In this document: positions 44,436 through 56,667 of the stretch, one piece after another | Numbering within the stretch: the stretch's first letter is position 1 | Layout: the number at the start of each line of letters is the position of its first letter | Assembly: GCA_007922225.1 (NCBI GenBank) | Contig: ML679959.1 | Coordinates: forward strand, 24,278,118-24,342,117 | DNA: 64,000 nt | DNA from: Emydura subglobosa | Lineage: Eukaryota > Chordata > Testudines > Chelidae | Direction of reading: 5' to 3' | The notes under the pieces: generated by a model | The model's database searches: none | What the model saw: only the letters and a program-made list of their open reading frames with translations | What the model was told of the DNA's origin: nothing | Made by a program: the position numbers and the translations under genes

Positions 44436-45137
44436 CAGACACCACGCGGGCTAGCTGCAGGGTGCTGGGCCATGGGGGGGGAGAAAGGCACCCCAGGGAG
44501 GACGAGCAGGGGCTGAGCTCTGGGGAGGAGGGAGGCAGACTCTCTGCTTTCCCCCACCACCCTTGCTCCGCCTGCCTCCCTCTGTCATCTCCTCAGCCAG
44601 CCTCTTTCCAGACCACCCAAGCCAGAGGCTGGTGAGCTCCTGACAAAAGAGAGAGCTGGCGTTTTCATCACCAGTCTCTCATCCGAATGGCCACCTGGGC
44701 TTTCAGCTTCCCCTCTGAGCCTGGCCTGGGCAGCCTGAACTACATATGCAGAGCCATGATCCCAGCCAGAGGGGCCGACAGCCACCGACTGAGCGAAGGA
44801 CTGACAGACAGAGCGGCACGGCAGTCCCAGGATGCCCCTCGACTGGATGCAGTTTAATTGTCTCCCATCATCCCGACTGATGCTTTCCTTCTGGCTCTGG
44901 GCTGTAGCTGGGAGACATGAGTCAACGATTAGAGAATATTCCAAACATATGGAGAGGCTGCGGGCGGCGGCAGGAATGCAGAGCAGGAGGCGATGGGAGG
45001 GGATGGAGATAGGAGGATGCCAGGCACGTGAGAGAGGAGAGGGGAATTCAATTTACAGTGGTATGTAAATACGGAATGAGTCAGTCCACCCAGGATAGCG
45101 GATTTATCCCAACCCGACTCCTGCAGGAATTCAAGGG
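44436..45137. other. Unassigned sequence
   Basis: No gene is supported. Moderately GC-rich; the 119-codon minus frame at 44585-44944 has no motif. Confidence 0.4.
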
Positions 45138-45665
45138 AATCATAGAAGATGGGGGTTGGGAGGGACCTCAGGGGCTCATCTAGTCCAACCCCCTGCCCAA
45201 AGCAGGGCCAACCCCAGCTAAATCATCCCAGCCAGGGCTTTGTCAAGCTAGGCCGTAAAAACCTGTAAGGCTGGAGATTCCACCACCTCCCTGGGTAACC
45301 CATTCCAGGGCTTCACCACCCTCTGGTGAAAGAATTTTTCCTAATATTCAACCTAGACCTCCCCCCACTGCAATGTGAGACCATTGCTCCTAGTTCTGTC
45401 ATCTGCCACCACTGAGAACAACCTAGCTCCATCCTCTTTGGAACCCACGCCCTCCAGGTAGCTGAAGGCTGCTATCAACTCCCTCCTCACTCTTCTCTTC
45501 TGCAAACTAAACAAGCCCAGTTCCCTCAGCCTCTCTTCACAAGTCCTGTGCTCCAGCCCCCTAAATCATTTTCGTTCCCCTCCGCTGGACTCTCTCCAAT
45601 TTGTCCACATCCTTCCTGTAGTGGGAGGGCCCAAAACTGGACACAATACTCCAGAGGTGAAGCCT
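45138..45665 (-). mobile_element. CR1 LINE 3' end (~530 bp)
   Basis: Begins with the reverse CR1 tail (AATCATAGAAGATGGGGGTT), then GGGACCTCAGGGGCTCATCT, AACCCCCTGCCCAAAGCAGG, and runs to 'gggcccaaaactggacacaata', the equivalent of the ORF2 segment '[13 protein letters not shown]'. The minus-strand frame at 45526-45813 contains LEYCVQFWALPLQEGCGQI, a frame-shifted version of this. The copy is a 5'-truncated, inactive C-terminal piece. Confidence 0.88.
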
Positions 45666-48194
45666 CTGGTAAAAAGACTTCAGTGAGTTCTCCATCCCCA
45701 TTCAGCATGAGAGGGAATTCCTCTCCTCCGGGGTACAGCACGTCCCAGAGAGTGGGGCTGAGGGGAGAAGGAAGAGGAGCAGGAGAGAGGAGAAAAAGGG
45801 GCTTCCAAGGCATCGCACAAGCAGGTTAACCCTTTAGACATCCTGCAAAGTCCACCGTTTGTCTGAGCACCTGCCGGAGGAGGGAAAAATGAGACTCGTT
45901 ATGGCTCATGTTCTAGTGACTGGTTGATGTTGGGCGGACATGTCCATTTTACCGTTGATGCTTAATTTTATTTCCAGCAGTAGGAAACATGACTGACCCT
46001 GCTGGAACTGAACAGGTGAGGAGGAAGAACAATGGCCTGTGAAATACCTGAGATCTCCTTCAACTGGGGACAGCCCTGCCAGCCAAGAGCAGGGCCATTG
46101 CACAGGTATGTTGCAGAACTGTAGCACTTTTGTATGCGGCTTGGGTCTCGCTGGAGATGGCAGTGTTTCCTGCAAAGTCTAAGCGTTGCTTTCATTAGAA
46201 AATACACCCACACATTTCTAGTCCTCATGCAGCACTGTGTTCTAGGTTCCACAGCCTGCAACAACAGCTCCAAGTTAGATGTGAACTGAGTCTCATTCTC
46301 AGCAGGGTTAACACTGAGGCTGGTGATAACTCTTTAAATATCACTATGTCACTGGTGACCATTTGAGCAGCTATATCTGATGAGCTCTGTCCAGGCAGGT
46401 TGAATTCATGGGAGATGGCAGCAAATGCTAAAAGATGCAAACTTTCCATCAAATAGCCAATTTTATATTGATTTGTTGCTTTTGAGTGTGGATCTTTAAA
46501 AAGAAAAGGCCAGATGAACTAAAAACTCAATTTAAAAAAAAAATTATACTTCTTGAAGATCCCAACAATTCATGAAACCATTCGTTGGTCTTTTCACAGG
46601 GTTTGTGTTTGAATTATCTTTATAAAAAACCCAAATCCCACAAGTTAGCTGACAATTTCTGCAGGCTGTGGAAGGGAGAAGGGATTTGGAAAACTTTCTC
46701 TCAGGTTCCCAGGAGTTCTACAGACCAGTGCTATCAAAGGCCATAAAGAAGTCGGTTGATTTCTGCATGGACATCTCACCTCTGACAGAGATGAACACAG
46801 TCTCGGTGTCATATGAGGGTCAGCAATTTGCTCTCATGACTTTCAGTGCGCTTTCCAATGCTAACCTCCCACCCTGGTTTTCCAGCCTGGTGCGCCCTTC
46901 CCACTTAGATGGAGGCTAATGGTACAGGCACATGAAGGAAACATGGCGATGGTCAGATTTGTGAGCACGAGAAGAGTGGTGGGCAAAGAAGTGATGGGGG
47001 CAGAGGTCATGTGAGCAGAAGAGGGGTAGGGTGGGACAGCAAGGAAGGGGAGACTGGGGGTTGGGAGAATAGTGCTATGCGCAAGGCCTTAGCGGGAGAA
47101 CTGAGCCGTGGGCGAAGTCCCAGCCAGAGCTCTGATTGTGAGGAACCTCCATCCATTTTTCATCAGCGCCTGCAGATGATCTCTCCTAGGCCTTTTTCTA
47201 AAAGAGCTAGTCTGGCCAGGTTCACGGCTCACCTGAGCTACTTATGCCAGGCTCAGGGGCCGAGGGAGCTCCTGGCCCTTGCAGTAATTCTCCTTACAGA
47301 CGCCTCGCATTCTTTCTCAACACACTCCCCTTTGTGAGCGGCAGTGAGTTCAGCGTTATTCAATAGCGTGGGCCTCACCCAGGGGCTCCGCTGGCTCTCC
47401 TTGGCTCCTGTAAGGTGATGCTTTATTGCCTCTTTGCCAGTGATTGTACCCTGAGCCCCTGACTGCGTTCCAGACCTCCTCCCGCCGATCCGAGTGTCGT
47501 TTGCCCCCCTACGGGTTACCTCACCACTCCACTAGACTCTTAAAACATTCCCAAATTTCAAACCTGTCGTTATTTTTCAGCTTATTACGGCCCTTAAGTG
47601 TTTGGGGGAAAGTTGCAATCGCTGCTGGCACAGAATCCAAGCTTTCGCTTGTGCCGGTTCCTTTCCCCAGCTGTCTACACCTCGCAGCACCCCCTGGCAG
47701 TGACCGTCTCCGGGGGCGCCTCTACCTGCCCCTGCACCCTGGCTTAACTTCATGCTGCCTCCACGGTTCTGGCATAGGATGACTCCCTCCTCAGTAGGCC
47801 TTCCTAAGTGCTGAGAGCTTCCATGTGGCTGGCAGTGCAGTATAAATAACTCCCAGCCACAAAGGCAGGAGGGCGTTTTCTGCTGAGAGCGCTGAACCTT
47901 CCCCGAGAGGAAACTGAAAAGAACTCTGCAGGGCTTCCCTTTGAGCTTCCACTTCTCCCTGCCAAAGGGAGTCGGAAAGCAACCTGTATTGGCTGGGCAT
48001 TGGCTCGAGACAGTGAAAGGCCCTGCCTCAGTGGTGACTTCAGCCGCTCCCATCTGAGGTTTTGGATCAGCAGGCTGGCTACGCCGTGCCTGCTATCTCA
48101 GAGGTGCATTCATTGATCCGGGTATGTCCCACATGCCTCTGAATGGCTGGATCTGGCTGGGGTCTGGGGTGGACACTACACGTCGAGAAGACAG
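45666..48194. other. Unassigned non-coding sequence
   Basis: About 2.5 kb without a gene or a recognised repeat. AT-rich at 46440-46640 with an A9 run. Frames up to 158 codons (47577-48053, minus) lack domains and overlap plus frames. Confidence 0.4.
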
Positions 48195-48312
48195 CATCCT
48201 CTTCAGTATTAAACACCTATCTAGACTGCAGCCTTTCTGGGGCAGGGACCCTGTCTTCATGCCTATGTGGAAAAGGCCTAGTGTGCTGCTGGTGCTATCC
48301 AAATACAGCTGT
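48195..48312 (+). repeat. L2/SINE-type 3' tail
   Basis: ATCTAGACTGCAGCCTTTCT, GGGGCAGGGACCCTGTCTTC and 'aaaaggcctagtgtgctgctggtgctatccaaatacag' match the shared tail ('attgtaagctctttggggcagggac...tgtacagcacctagcacaatgggg'). The head is absent. Confidence 0.55.
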
Positions 48313-49914
48313 AGCCTTCACGTCAGGTATAAAGGTGGTGGATGGGAATAGCCCAGCGAGTGCAGACGGGAGCCCGACAGGGCCTTCAAGGGATGGATTC
48401 ATGGTAGTCAGCAAAAGTTGTGACTGAAGAGGAAGAGCCCTGAATGGGTCCATGAGAAAAGGGTGTGTCCAGTCTGAGATCCACTGAGCAAGCGGCGCAA
48501 GGAAATGGCAGCGACGCCTCCCCACAAGGTTTGAGTTTTCGCAAGGTCTTAGGAAACCAGGAATGAGCGCGTGTGGGGCTTGCCCTCGACTCTGGGCCCA
48601 GGCCGCAGTTCCGGTGAGACTGGAGCCCCGTCCAGCGTATTGCTGGGTAAAGTTTCCAAGTGTTTTTGAAGTTGGAGTTATAAATAATAAAGATGCATGT
48701 GGAATTTGAATATGAATGATAAGAACAGCTGTGTGTATCCATTATGAATGAACATAAACAGAAATGTATAAACTGAGATTCTGGGGCTTTTGGAAGAATT
48801 AGTGTCTTTGTTCCTGGATTTTTTTTTTCCCTATCAAAGTTTGAACTGAAGCCATTAGCCTGGGTTCTCCTGAAGTGGGTGAAGCCAGGAGCCTTATTTT
48901 GTCTTGGCTGGGAGCCACACTGAATTCTCCTCAACAGCTCAGTTCGACCTAATCCTAACAAATTTGCCCAGAGAAGTGGTTCTCTTATTACACGGCTTAA
49001 TTTGACTGTTTTCCAAGGTTAATTTCTGCTACTTCTCTTTCGAGCTGTGCCTCCCCTTCCTCCCCACGCCCCCCTTCCTCTCTCGTTTGCTTCCTCTCTC
49101 TTCCCCCAACCCGCAGGGAGCAGCTCTCAGCCTAAAGTCGTTCAATACTGAGATGCAATTGGTTTTAAATTAGAAAATAATATGACGTGCATCCCTTGCT
49201 TTCTGTTACCACACATAGTCTGGGGTCCACCCGGAGGGATTCTAATGCTGAGCCATTTACTTGGTAAATTAATTGTAACGATCACGGGCTAACATGGCCC
49301 TAGAGGCCAATACCCAACGGGCACTTACTCTTGTCATATTATTTACTTAGGGTAACTAGAATCAGATTATAAACTATTTCCTTCTGCCTCTCCCCACAGC
49401 CATCTCTATTCTGCAGCTTAAAATGCTTTCCTTGTCTTTACAGGCTCTATGTCCTGAAGGTATAGAGGAAGCATCCTAGAGTCTCCAGCCAATCAGGAAC
49501 TCCTGAGGCAAGTGCCAGTGGAAGGGAGAGAATCAGTTTGGGATTTGCATCACATGTTTATTACCCTGGCAGGGTTCTTGGTTTGCAGCAGACTGTAGAG
49601 AAAAACAGAGGCTCAAATAAAACCAAGCCTACCCCAGAGACTGGAGCAAAGTTCAAGGGAAAGAGCGTCTGTCAGATCCATTATTAAGCCTACGAGGGAA
49701 AGAAACGATGATGAGTAACTGAAGGACATACAGTAAACCCAGGGGGGAGGAAGGCTGTTTAGAGTGGTACAGACGGATGTGGCTAGAAGGCAGGAGCTGA
49801 AATTCAAAGGAAGTTCAGGCTAAATACCAGTATGAAATTCTTGGCAGTGAGGAGTCTATCTGACTGTGGGAAAGGCCCTCAAGGAAGGCGGTGGAGGCTC
49901 TATCAAGTGGGTCA
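48313..49914. other. Unassigned, with two AT-rich blocks
   Basis: 48630-49020 and 49130-49400 are AT-rich islands in GC-richer surroundings, containing runs such as AAATAATAAAG, AATTAATTGTAA and TTTTAAATTAGAAAATAA. They show no repeat signature and no open frame. Such islands can be conserved non-coding elements (enhancers), but nothing in a single sequence can prove it. The 191-codon minus frame at 48386-48961 crosses this block without a recognisable domain. Confidence 0.35.
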
Positions 49915-50062
49915 GGTATTATTTATTAATATTATTTGCGTATTCAATTGTATTGCGATAGCATCCAGGAGTCCCAGTCATGGACCAAGACTCCATCGCG
50001 CTAGGCGCTGTACAAACACAGAACAAAACATGGTCCATGCCACCACAGCGCTTGCAATCTAA
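49915..50062 (-). repeat. L2/SINE-type 3' tail, reverse orientation
   Basis: AT-rich start (TATTATTTATTAATATTATT), then TATTGCGATAGCATCCAGGA, GTCCCAGTCATGGACCAAGA, GCTAGGCGCTGTACAAACAC and GCGCTTGCAATCTAAGTAC. It is the reverse complement of the tail in the copies at 6060 and 14490 and the best preserved of its kind here. Confidence 0.8.
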
Positions 50063-51344
50063 GTACAAGCACACCGGTGAATACAGGGTAGGAACCTGCA
50101 GACAAACCACTCGTAAGCTCTCACCAGCTAAGCGTGATTGGATTGGGTCAGTACTTGGATAGGAGGCATCCAAGGAAAACCCAGTTGCTGCTTCTGATTC
50201 AGTAGATGCCTCTCTTCCTTTAGGTTTGTACTGAGCCAATGCCTCAGTGTGGTGGTAGGGGCAGCTGTGTTTCTGGAGTTGTTCTCTTTCCAGTGAGATG
50301 TAAATCTGAGGTCCTGAGCATATGCGGTTATTAAAAACTGGGGGGTTCTCGTCACAACGGTAGGGTTGTTCGTCCTGGGGGGTCGCCTTTGAATTGCTTC
50401 TTTGCAAAAGTAATGCTGCCCGGAGGAGATGAATGCCTGGATAGCTGTGGCCAGATCCCCATCCCGGAGGAAGAAATGAGGCTTCCCAGCCAGCTGGAGA
50501 TCAAAGAAAGCTCGTTGTCACTGATGCTACCTAGTCATTTGGGGTTTATGATCGATCAAACAGGACCTTGTGGCTTTGCACCAGTTTGGAGAAGGGGACA
50601 GGGAGGACAATGTCTCAGCTAGTTCCTCGGAGTACTTCCCCTTCAGACCTGCATCATCTCAGTTTTGCCTGGAAAGTGTTTGACCCCACTGTTCGTGCAG
50701 GCACTTTTAGCAGTAGAGCCCAGTGTGTCTCCCCACCACTGCAAGTGGTCTCATGTAGACAGTGAAGGGGGAGAGAGAGCAGGGTAGATCCCTGGAGTCT
50801 AGACAGGGAAAGGTTTCGGGGGGAAGAGAAGCAGTAGCCTGTCCCTATTCACTGCATCCTGTGGGAAGACTGGAGCCATTGTAGTGCTGTGCCGTGTATG
50901 AGAGCTTTGTCGTTTAAGAAGGATAGCAGCTAGCTGTGGCTTACCATGGCAATAGCTGAAGAGAGGTCAAGCAGGAGGAGCACTGAGATATCGCCTCTGT
51001 TAATTTCCATGGAAAGGTTGTCTTTTAGTGCCACTGTGCAGCTCAAAATTGCCTGGATCATTCTTGCTGCCATGTGACATTGCAAAGTAATATCTGTTTG
51101 CTATGCACTGTCATCCTTGAGTCTCTCCATGGTACTGTTTTCCACTAGCTAGCATTGTTCTATCGTTTCTCTCTCCCACGCAATACCAGTGTTTCAAATT
51201 ATTTTGCTCCAGTCATGTTAGCTGTATCTACCAAAACACAACCTCATTTTGTTATCTCCTGCCTCTGTTTCTGGCCACTCTATGTTTCTTCATATTGATC
51301 TCTTCCTCGGTGGTGTTTGCCGCCCCACCCAGGTTAATATATAT
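50063..51344. other. Unassigned sequence
   Basis: No gene or repeat recognised. Segment 50130-50160 ('gcgtgattggattgggtcagtacttggataggagg') resembles a piece of 5S-rRNA-like sequence ('gtcagtacttggatgggag'), see the separate finding. Other parts show nothing. Confidence 0.4.
50125..50205 (+). repeat. 5S rRNA-like or 5S-derived SINE fragment
   Basis: CAGCTAAGCGTGATTGGATT, GGGTCAGTACTTGGATAGGA and GGCATCCAAGGAAAACCCAG resemble the 3' half of vertebrate 5S rRNA ('ggtcagtacttggatgggagaccgcctgggaat'). The match covers only about 30-40 bp and is followed by sequence that does not look like 5S. It could be a decayed 5S-derived SINE or a 5S pseudogene. Confidence 0.5.
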
Positions 51345-51478
51345 TATGGTGGCTTTAAAATGATTCTAAGCTGATCATAAACTCTTCAGGGCAGGGACTG
51401 TGTAGTGGTGAGGCATCCATCCCAATGTTCTGACTGAGTACTCTGGACTCTACTGTGATATAAATATTAAATAATAAC
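51345..51478 (+). repeat. L2/SINE-type 3' tail
   Basis: CTGATCATAAACTCTTCAGG, GCAGGGACTGTGTAGTGG and a terminal GATATAAATATTAAATAATAA match the shared tail. The middle is diverged. Confidence 0.6.
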
Positions 51479-51621
51479 AATACCAATGTGTTCTGGAGGA
51501 AAAAGGAAGCTATGGTGGATTTTAATTAAGCTGTTAAAACAAAGTAGCAGTGGAGTTTATGTAATTTCCTGGAAATTAAAAAATATGAAGCTTAGGTTAA
51601 TGAAAGAAGGAAGAGAGAGTG

Positions 51622-51855
51622 CAGTGGTTGTTAGGGTGACAGCCTGGGACTTGGATACCAAGATTCAATTCCTGCTCCGCCACAGACTCCGGGTGACCTT
51701 GGGGAAGTCACTTAGTCTCTCTCTGTCTCGATTCCTCATCTGTAAAATGGGGATAACAGCCCCACCCTACCTCAGAGGGGTGTGGCAAGGATAAGTACAT
51801 GAAAGAGTGTGAGGTCCTCAGATATATGGTAATAGAGGCCATAAAAGTACCTTAG
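51622..51855 (+). repeat. tRNA-derived SINE, near full length
   Basis: The head GTGCAGTGGTTGTTAGGGTG, a B box (GATTCAATTCCTGC), then CGGGTGACCTTGGGGAAGTC, ACTTAGTCTCTCTCTGTC, CCTCATCTGTAAAATGGGGA, CCTACCTCAGAGGGGTGTGG and the tail GGTCCTCAGATATATGGTAA. This is the same tail subfamily as 9432-9690 and is slightly better preserved. RNA polymerase III would have transcribed the active form. Confidence 0.85.
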
Positions 51856-52069
51856 ATTTTAAAATACATCTGGAGGTTTTTACTTCGTGACCGTTGCTTG
51901 GGATTGTTTTCCCAGAAGGCTTTGGCATAACTCACCTCTCTGGGATTCAAGCGGAAACCAGGCAATCACTGGGACACTATGTTGGGGTATAAAACAGAGC
52001 TTGGTGCTTAACGACGGTGATCCCTGAGCACGTATTGGGTTACACCAGTGGCCAAGGAGAAACTAGATT

Positions 52070-52571
52070 TCATAGAATCATAGAGTTGGAAGGGACCTCA
52101 GGAGGTATCTAGTCCAACCCCCTGCTCAAAGCAGGACTAACCTCAGCTAAATAATCCCAGCGAGGGTTTTGTCAAGCCGCAGCTTAAAAACCTCTAAAGA
52201 TGGAGATTCCACCACCTCCCTAGGTAATCCATTTCAGTGCTTCACCACCCTCCTAGTGAAAAACTTTTTCCTAATGTCCAACCTAGACCTCTCCCCCTGC
52301 AACTTGAGACCGTTGCTCCTTGTTCTGTCGTCTGCCACCACCGAGAACAGCCTAGCTCCATCCTCCCTGGAATCCCCTTTCAGGTAGTTAAAGGCTGCTA
52401 TCAAATCCCCCCTCATTCTTCTCTTCTGTAGACTAAACAAGCCTAGTTCCTTCAGCCTCTCCTCATAAGTCTTGTGCTCCAGCCCCCTAATCATTTTTGT
52501 TGCCCTCCGTTGGACTCTCTCCAACTTGTCCACATCCTTTTTGTAGTGGGGGGCCCAAAACTGGACACAAT
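52070..52571 (-). mobile_element. CR1 LINE 3' end (~500 bp), best preserved copy
   Basis: Starts with the reverse CR1 tail (TCATAGAATCATAGAGTTGG). The minus strand stays open for 99 codons and reads [48 protein letters not shown] and [19 protein letters not shown], the C-terminal domain of CR1 ORF2. The protein segment lies downstream of the catalytic core, which is missing because of 5' truncation. This is the least diverged CR1 copy in the window and a good anchor for identifying the subfamily. Confidence 0.92.
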
Positions 52572-54044
52572 TCCTCAGGGCACATTAGCAGGGACCTTTT
52601 AGGAAACTTCATTTTCTTCTGGAGCGCTGGGAAAGGATAACCGGTATGGTCACAAGGTGTTTGATTTTTTTTTTTTCACTTGCCAGGGTCTGGTATTGGT
52701 GGCCTCTGTCCATCCCATTGTTTTGCTTCCAGAGATGGAAATAATCCACGTGGCCACCTCGCCATTCTTCTCTGGGCACTGCTACTATGACCAGCGAGTC
52801 TAGTACTCAATCAGAGGCTGCTCTACACGTCCGGCAGCAGACGGGTGCCTTCAAGTGGGCATATGTGTCTTTGTCCTCTAAGGGTTCTGTGCCCGGCCAG
52901 AACTGTGTAAAGAGGTTGTGATATAAATGAGAATCAGACCCGACATCTTACATTTGTCTAGCAACCTAAAGGATCCCCAAATGCTTTACAAACCACAGGA
53001 CTAGGTGTCACTTTACTCCCCACTGAAATGCAGCCGCATCTGTAGTGGAATGTGGCATCTATTTAACGGCACAGCAACACTACACAGTAGTTCAGGGGAA
53101 GAAATATACAGCTGATCCTGTGATGGTCTCTTGAACTGAAGCATTTATGAGATAGAGTATGACAGGGAAGAGCATGGAAGCGAAACACCATGGCGAAGGA
53201 GGAATTAAAAGCACAGGCAAAAATGCAGCCAGCACCTGCTGCAGATCCCAAGACTGGAGGAGAGTAAGGATGAAAAATTCCTAGACCGGCTTTCAAGGAT
53301 GCTGTACTCCTGCAGTCTCTAACAACCCAGCCATCTGTTCAGTAACTGATACAGCCAAATGTGTGTAATCAAAGAGATTCCTAAGTTACAGAGAGGAAAC
53401 TCTCTGCAGAAAGTAGAGAATCCAGGCATAGTAACGGCCATCCTGGAATGACTTGTTACTGCTAGAAAGGCTCTGATTGACGGTGGGAAGATAGCGGGGA
53501 AGCGGTGTGAATTCACCACTGCAAGGAATGGGGAATTAGCACACGGTAGCAATTTTCTATAAATCCTGGTGAGCGGGAGAGGAACTGGAACGGTAGTTGA
53601 AAGGAAACCTTGATTCTGATCATTACCAGCCTCTGAGGCTAATATCAACACCGATTAAGAAAAAAATAATCACTCTGCATCTCAGGAGTAACAATGCCTT
53701 ACCCAGTCAGCAGCTTTGGGGTTTAGAAAGAAGGACACGTTTTGCCAAATGAACTTGATTGCTTTTTGTTTTGTTTTGTTTGATAGACAAGAACAAAGCG
53801 GCAGAGTGGAGTGCAGCAGCTGCCATGTATTGGGGCTTACATGAAGCGCTGGATACGACATCTAGCAAAACCTTAACTGGAAAATTGGCAGTATTGAAAG
53901 TTGGCAAAAGACCCGTAAACTAGGTAATGACAATGGCAACATTTTAACCAGGAGGGAGGGCCTGGGGTGGGGCTCTGTGGGGACTGAGCCGAGTGGGGGG
54001 GTGGGCACTGCAGGAATCTGGGCTAGGACTGCTTTTATTTAACA
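52572..54044. other. Unassigned sequence with one repeat block
   Basis: No gene is supported. The block at 52945-53110 ('cttacatttgtctagcaacc...gtggaatgtggcatctatttaacggcacagc') looks like the unnamed repeat also seen at 30685. The rest, including 53310-53930, has no recognisable feature; frames up to 110 codons lack motifs. Confidence 0.4.
52945..53110 (+). repeat. Unnamed interspersed-repeat copy
   Basis: CTTACATTTGTCTAGCAACC, AAATGCTTTACAAACCACAG, CACTGAAATGCAGCCGCATC and GGAATGTGGCATCTATTTAA in this order. Shares its first 50 bp skeleton with 30685-30735. Class unknown, possibly a LINE or SINE 3' end. Confidence 0.4.
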
Positions 54045-54384
54045 CAGTGATACTCAGACTGATGCTCCCGAGCTGCAAGTGACTCTTTAATGCATCTCCT
54101 GAGGCTCTCTGCAGCACATACTAAAACACTGTGATTTAATGATTAACCAATCTAAGCCATTAACCAATCAGGAGGCTTTACCCAGCTGTAGCTGATAAAA
54201 TAATAATACTTGATCAGTCATTTTGCTGTGAGAATAATTTATAAATATTTGCCATGTCATACTGTTTAAATATGAATATATTTTACTATAGTAAATGAAG
54301 CGATGAATTCACACCACTGTGGCTTTTTTGGGTAATGTCGATCACTAATTTGGCTTCTGAACCATTGAGGTCTGAGTCTCACTG
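54045..54384. mobile_element. hAT-like MITE, 340 bp
   Basis: Ends CAGTGATACTCAGAC and GTCTGAGTCTCACTG are inverted repeats over 15 bp with 1 mismatch; the CAGTG-TNCTCA start resembles hAT-superfamily ends. The interior is AT-rich (ATTTATAAATATT, ATATGAATATATTTTA) with repeated 'attaaccaat' words and no transposase. No clear 8-bp target duplication (left ATTTAACA, right ACTATCCT), so age or a complex insertion blurred it. Confidence 0.7.
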
Positions 54385-54559
54385 ACTATCCTCTTGAGCA
54401 ATCTGGAAGAGTGTGGCAGAGTGGCTGTGAGTGACTGAGATCACCAGTACCTGAGTTATGATAAGAAATACTAAAGTAAAGAGTTTGAGAAGGGAGATGA
54501 AATCTCATGCTTCGGGGTTGAAGCCAATCTCTTCTGCCAAGGAAGGAGAGGAATGACTT

Positions 54560-54785
54560 TGTGGTGTATGTGGAGAAATAACTAGGATTCAGTTAAGATG
54601 GGGAAAATATAGGCTGACTAGGACGAGGAGCTTCCCCACAGTGAGTGGTCTCGGGCTGTGGAACAGCGTCCCAAGAGAAGTGGTGGGAGCCCAATCATCT
54701 GGGACTTTTACAATGAGACTGCCCAGCACTTTAGTAGGGATCAGTCCTTTGCTGGCCCTGGGAGAAGAACGGTGTGGGCGTTAAA
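54560..54785 (+). mobile_element. CR1 LINE, ORF2 C-terminal fragment
   Basis: On the plus strand the words GGACGAGGAGCTTCCCCACA, CGGGCTGTGGAACAGCGTCC and CCAAGAGAAGTGGTGGGAGC translate to a SFPTVSGLGLWNSVPREVV-like string, the CR1 C-terminal 'LWNSLP-EVVG' block. The copy is diverged and its 3' octamer tail is not visible. Confidence 0.65.
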
Positions 54786-56179
54786 TGGATCTCCCAAACT
54801 TCGCGGATTCTCTGAACACCAGCATTTCACGTTTCCAACCAGCGAATATGGGGAAATGAAGGAATGTAATGAGGCGCAGTGGGAGGAAGCATTGAAGTGT
54901 GGGAAAAGGAGGGAGAGTCATAACGAAGGCACAGCAGGCTCCAGTGCCTGTGAGAAACAGGCACGGAAGAAACGAAAGGCGGCTGGGCTAGTTTTTAGGA
55001 AGGGCTAACTCCAGTATCACAGGGAACTAAACTCTTTGCTGGCAACGGAGAAGCAGGAGGGAAGCAAACAAGAATACACCAAAGGAGCTGAGCTTATAGG
55101 GGAAATATGCCCTCTGGTCCCTGAGCTACGCCCTCCATGCACCACATTACTTCACGGAGAGTATAGCTACTGCGTGACTTGTAAAGAGAGTGCAGGGTGG
55201 GTGTTCCCTTCTGCAGTTGGCCAGTGCAGGGTTTGGGAGTCAGCCACTCCCCATTCCCCTTCCAGAGGTTAGTGGTGGGAGTCTTTGTGTTTCCTGAGAA
55301 CCAGGTCTCCAATTGTGCCCAATCTCATGAACTGGGGCCTAAGAGGCAGAGATGCCCCTGTCCCAATACCTTGTCACACACTCATGTAAGGGCCAGATAC
55401 AATTTGGCCCTCAGGATATAGCTGAGAGCATGGAAAACAGGGAGGGAGGGGTAGCAGAGAGGAACATGATGGACAACTTGGAGACAGGAACGAGAGAAGG
55501 AAATGAACAGGGAATGGAGGTGGCATCACTGGTGCAGCGGAGGGAAGTCCAGTTCCAAGAGGTGGGCTGGGGTGGAGCTGTCCATGGCCAGGAAGACAAT
55601 GACGAGCAATTTACATTGGGCAACCTGTCTAGAGAGCTCCATGGCCCCTCTTTCCATAGCACCAGAGCCCATTTTCTGTTTCCTGATGTGTTCATGTGAC
55701 TGGCCTCCCCCGTGCGCATCTAGCCACAAAACCCACCTGCGTACCACTCGGTAGCAGAGACTCACTCAGCCCTCTTTGCTTTTGTGTGAGTCGGAGGCTC
55801 GCAGACAAACCCCCGTGCAATGAGCCAGACCTGCTGCAGCATTCTACTTTCTATGAATCATCAGTTCTGTAACAAGCGAGTCCTTCTTCTCCACATCGGA
55901 TCCTACTATTCCCAGCTGGCTGGGAGCCAAACGAAATGCTCCCAAGAGGACAGCAGGAGACGGATCAAACTTTGTGCAGCTCACAATTATTCCAGGCTGG
56001 AGAAGTTCCAAGAATCCCATTTCTCCCCCCAATCTTTTCCACTCAAAGCAATTTGACTTTTATAGTAATAACTTCTGAACCCTGAATTGGGGCTTTGCCA
56101 AGAAAAGCAAAGAAAACAATGTGGCCGCCGTCAGCAGGCGCGGAAACTCCAAGGACTGAGACCAGCCCTAAAATAACTT
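54786..56179. other. Unassigned sequence
   Basis: No gene is supported; frames of 116, 115 and 102 codons overlap on both strands without motifs. Purine-rich on the plus strand near 54880-55010 and 55430-55560. Confidence 0.4.
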
Positions 56180-56628
56180 CCATTGGATTGTTGTTTATTC
56201 TGGAAGAAAGTTCATTCATTCAGAATTAAGAGGAGAGATAAATCTGTGTGTGTCTGTGTGTGTGTGTGTGTGTGTGTACACATGTGCACGGGTCTATCTA
56301 CAGGGTGTGTGTTGTATAGACCGTACAGTAGTAAGAGTAAGGCAACATTGTATATAGTGCGTGAATGCCATAGTCTGTGTGGATGTGCACCTTTGTACAC
56401 AGAGGGCTAAATTCTGTTCCATTACCCCACTGTGGGCCAAAACCTCAGCTGGTGTAAATTAGCATAACTCCATTGAAGACAGCAGTGCTGCTCTGTTTTC
56501 ATGGTGGTGTAATTAAGAGCAGAGTTTGGTTGTGTGCACGTCTGTCCCATTGATATGTCAGGGCTCAGATTCTCTAGTGAGATTGTCAGCTGTGTACAAC
56601 GTATGTGTGTACATGTATGTGGTAGAGG

Positions 56629-56667
<39 letters not shown>

